A stretch of DNA of 64,000 nt, taken from the NCBI GenBank assembly GCA_963575745.1, contig CAUYUJ010017794.1, forward strand, positions 87,761 to 151,760, written 5' to 3'. Position numbers and translations under genes: made by a program. Positions within the stretch are counted from its first letter, which is position 1. Each line of letters begins with the position of its first letter. Below the pieces are notes generated by a model. That model searched no databases. It saw only the letters and a list, made by a program, of their open reading frames with translations, and had not been told where the DNA came from. Of this stretch, positions 62,607-64,000 are shown piece after piece. Source of the stretch: Prorocentrum cordatum. Lineage: Eukaryota; Sar; Dinophyceae; Prorocentrales; Prorocentraceae.

Positions 62607-63383
62607 GCTACTCCGCCTTTCGTCCGACCCGGAAGTCGCATCATGACACCATTCCCGCCCCATTCAAGGCAGCTCATCCTGACGTCTTCCAGCCGCGCGC
62701 GCTGCTCAAGAGGCTTCACCTTGGGCGTCCAAGGATCTTGCGTTCTCACCAGCACCACCTATATGTGTGTTTGTGTGTATATATGTATATATATGTATAT
62801 GTGTATGTACACTACACGTATCTATACAATTACAATTATATATATATATATATATTCATTGTGCCATTGTGCCCTTCAGCGGGGCGCCCAGGGGGGAGGG
62901 CAGAGGGTGCAGGCCTTCTCTCACAAGGAGGCGGGGCTTCTCAGAAGCCCTCCCACCTTCCGAGAAGCCGCCCGTGGCCTCGGAGAAGGCCTGGAAGGCT
63001 CCTCGCAGGGCGGGAGGGCTCGGAGAGGCCTCGCCGCCTCTTGCGAAGGCTGGCCCCCTCTGCCTTCCCCCCCGGGCTCGCCGCCTGCCTGCCTACCAAG
63101 GCTGACCTCGGACACCCCTCCCAGGGCTCCACCGCGGACCCAACACGACCGAGGCTCCACCACCAGGGCTCCGCCGCCTCCTTCCTCCTATTCCCCCCGG
63201 AGGAGCGCGAGTGCCACGCCCCACGCCCACCCCCGAGAGAAGGGGGAGGGGAGCAGGGGGTAAGCAAGTAGGCGAGCATGCGAGACGGCCAGGCATCCTG
63301 AGGGACGCGTGGGCTGGTTGGCAAGGGCGCTCGTGGTTCCTGCCAGGATTCGCTGTGGAAATCGGAGGTGGGGGGCAGGCATT

Positions 63384-63433
<50 letters not shown>

Positions 63434-63714
63434 TGTGTATACATATTCTCATACGCACCTCTCCGAGGGAGTAGAGCTCAGAGGCGATTAATGCGCACGC
63501 GTCCGCGATTTTTCTGGGCGTTTCGCTCGGGACATCCTCGAAATTCTGAAAATCGGTGGCACCCCTCACGCAGATCGTGACGTCAGGGTCCAAAAACACA
63601 TGGGAATTTCAACATTTTAACATAAAACCTTCAAAAACACATGGTAATTTCAATAATTGTGACCCCGATTCTCAGGGAATGGCGGTTTCGCTTGAAAAAT
63701 CCTTCCAAAATCGA
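62607..63714. other. No gene recognised; TA/GT microsatellites
   Basis: (GTATAT)n and (TA)n at about 62765-62855; (GT)n at 63385-63440. The rest is unassigned. Confidence 0.6.
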
Positions 63715-63965
63715 GCCCCAGACCCCGCCTCGGAGCCTCCTGGGGGCCTCCTGGAACCTCCTGGGGCCTCCTGGGGCTTTCTGAACCTTCTGGCACCCCA
63801 GACCCCGCCTCGGAGCCTCCTGGGGGTCTCCTGAAACCTCCTGGGAGCCTCCTGGGGCCTCCTGCGGCCTCCTGGAGCCTCTTGGGGCCTCCTGAAGCCT
63901 CCTGGGGTCTCCTGGGGCCTCCTGAGGCCGCCTGGGGCCTCCTGGGGCCTCCTGGGGCTTCAGAA
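63715..63965. repeat. Tandem CCTCCTGGGGC repeat
   Basis: About 20 imperfect units of CTCCTGGGGCCT, interrupted by a repeat of CCCCAGACCCCGCCTCGGAG (63716 and 63787). Confidence 0.85.
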
Positions 63966-64000
63966 CTACATGCACACAGAGACACAAATCACGCCCAACA

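Overview
The window looks like nuclear DNA of a dinoflagellate, possibly Prorocentrum or a relative (the genus is a guess). The reasons are: intronless genes all on the + strand; decayed copies of the 22-nt dinoflagellate spliced leader (core CCATTTTGGCTCAAG) just upstream of many start codons; a DIRS-like retroelement with a DNA-methyltransferase-like ORF; and a very large load of microsatellites and satellites. Long ORFs made of poly-Arg, poly-Gly, poly-Ser or satellite repeats were treated as shadows. There is one 100-N scaffold gap at 43901-44000.

Layout. 1-3.8 kb: a decayed DIRS-like retroelement (reverse transcriptase/RNase H, tyrosine recombinase, methyltransferase-like ORF). 3.8-9 kb: repeats, including an 893-bp element (6770-7662) with terminal inverted repeats and a perfect 8-bp target duplication. 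9.05-11.2 kb: a BamHI-site-rich satellite, which resumes in phase at 33.1 kb. Between the two halves lies a 21.9-kb insertion (11198-33117) with perfect 38-bp terminal inverted repeats, subterminal repeat clusters and a TG target duplication. I read it as a giant DNA transposon. It carries a CACTA/Plavaka-like DDE transposase gene (29780-31687) and at least five other single-exon genes of unknown function.

33.7-45 kb: a possible disrupted gene (35.7-36.6 kb), three copies of a 170-bp repeat, an ISXO2/Merlin-like transposase gene broken by one stop (37595-38830), a decayed P-loop NTPase (SF3-helicase-like) gene (39108-41590), and a 181-bp MITE (44666-44846) of the same family as the 6770 element. 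45-51 kb: microsatellites and a 3.7-kb dimeric 63-bp satellite. 51.96-53.65 kb: an intact retrogene for a membrane-anchored polysaccharide-pyruvyl-transferase-family protein, with relict spliced leaders at its 5' end and an exact 20-bp target duplication. 54-64 kb: satellites, a duplicated dispersed repeat and a triplicated CGT-rich segment, with no convincing gene.

Two mobility processes dominate. The first is retroposition of trans-spliced mRNAs, which leaves spliced-leader relics in front of single-exon genes. The second is cut-and-paste transposition (the giant element and the 8-bp-TSD MITE family). Most claims rest on repeats and motifs read by eye; no database search was run.
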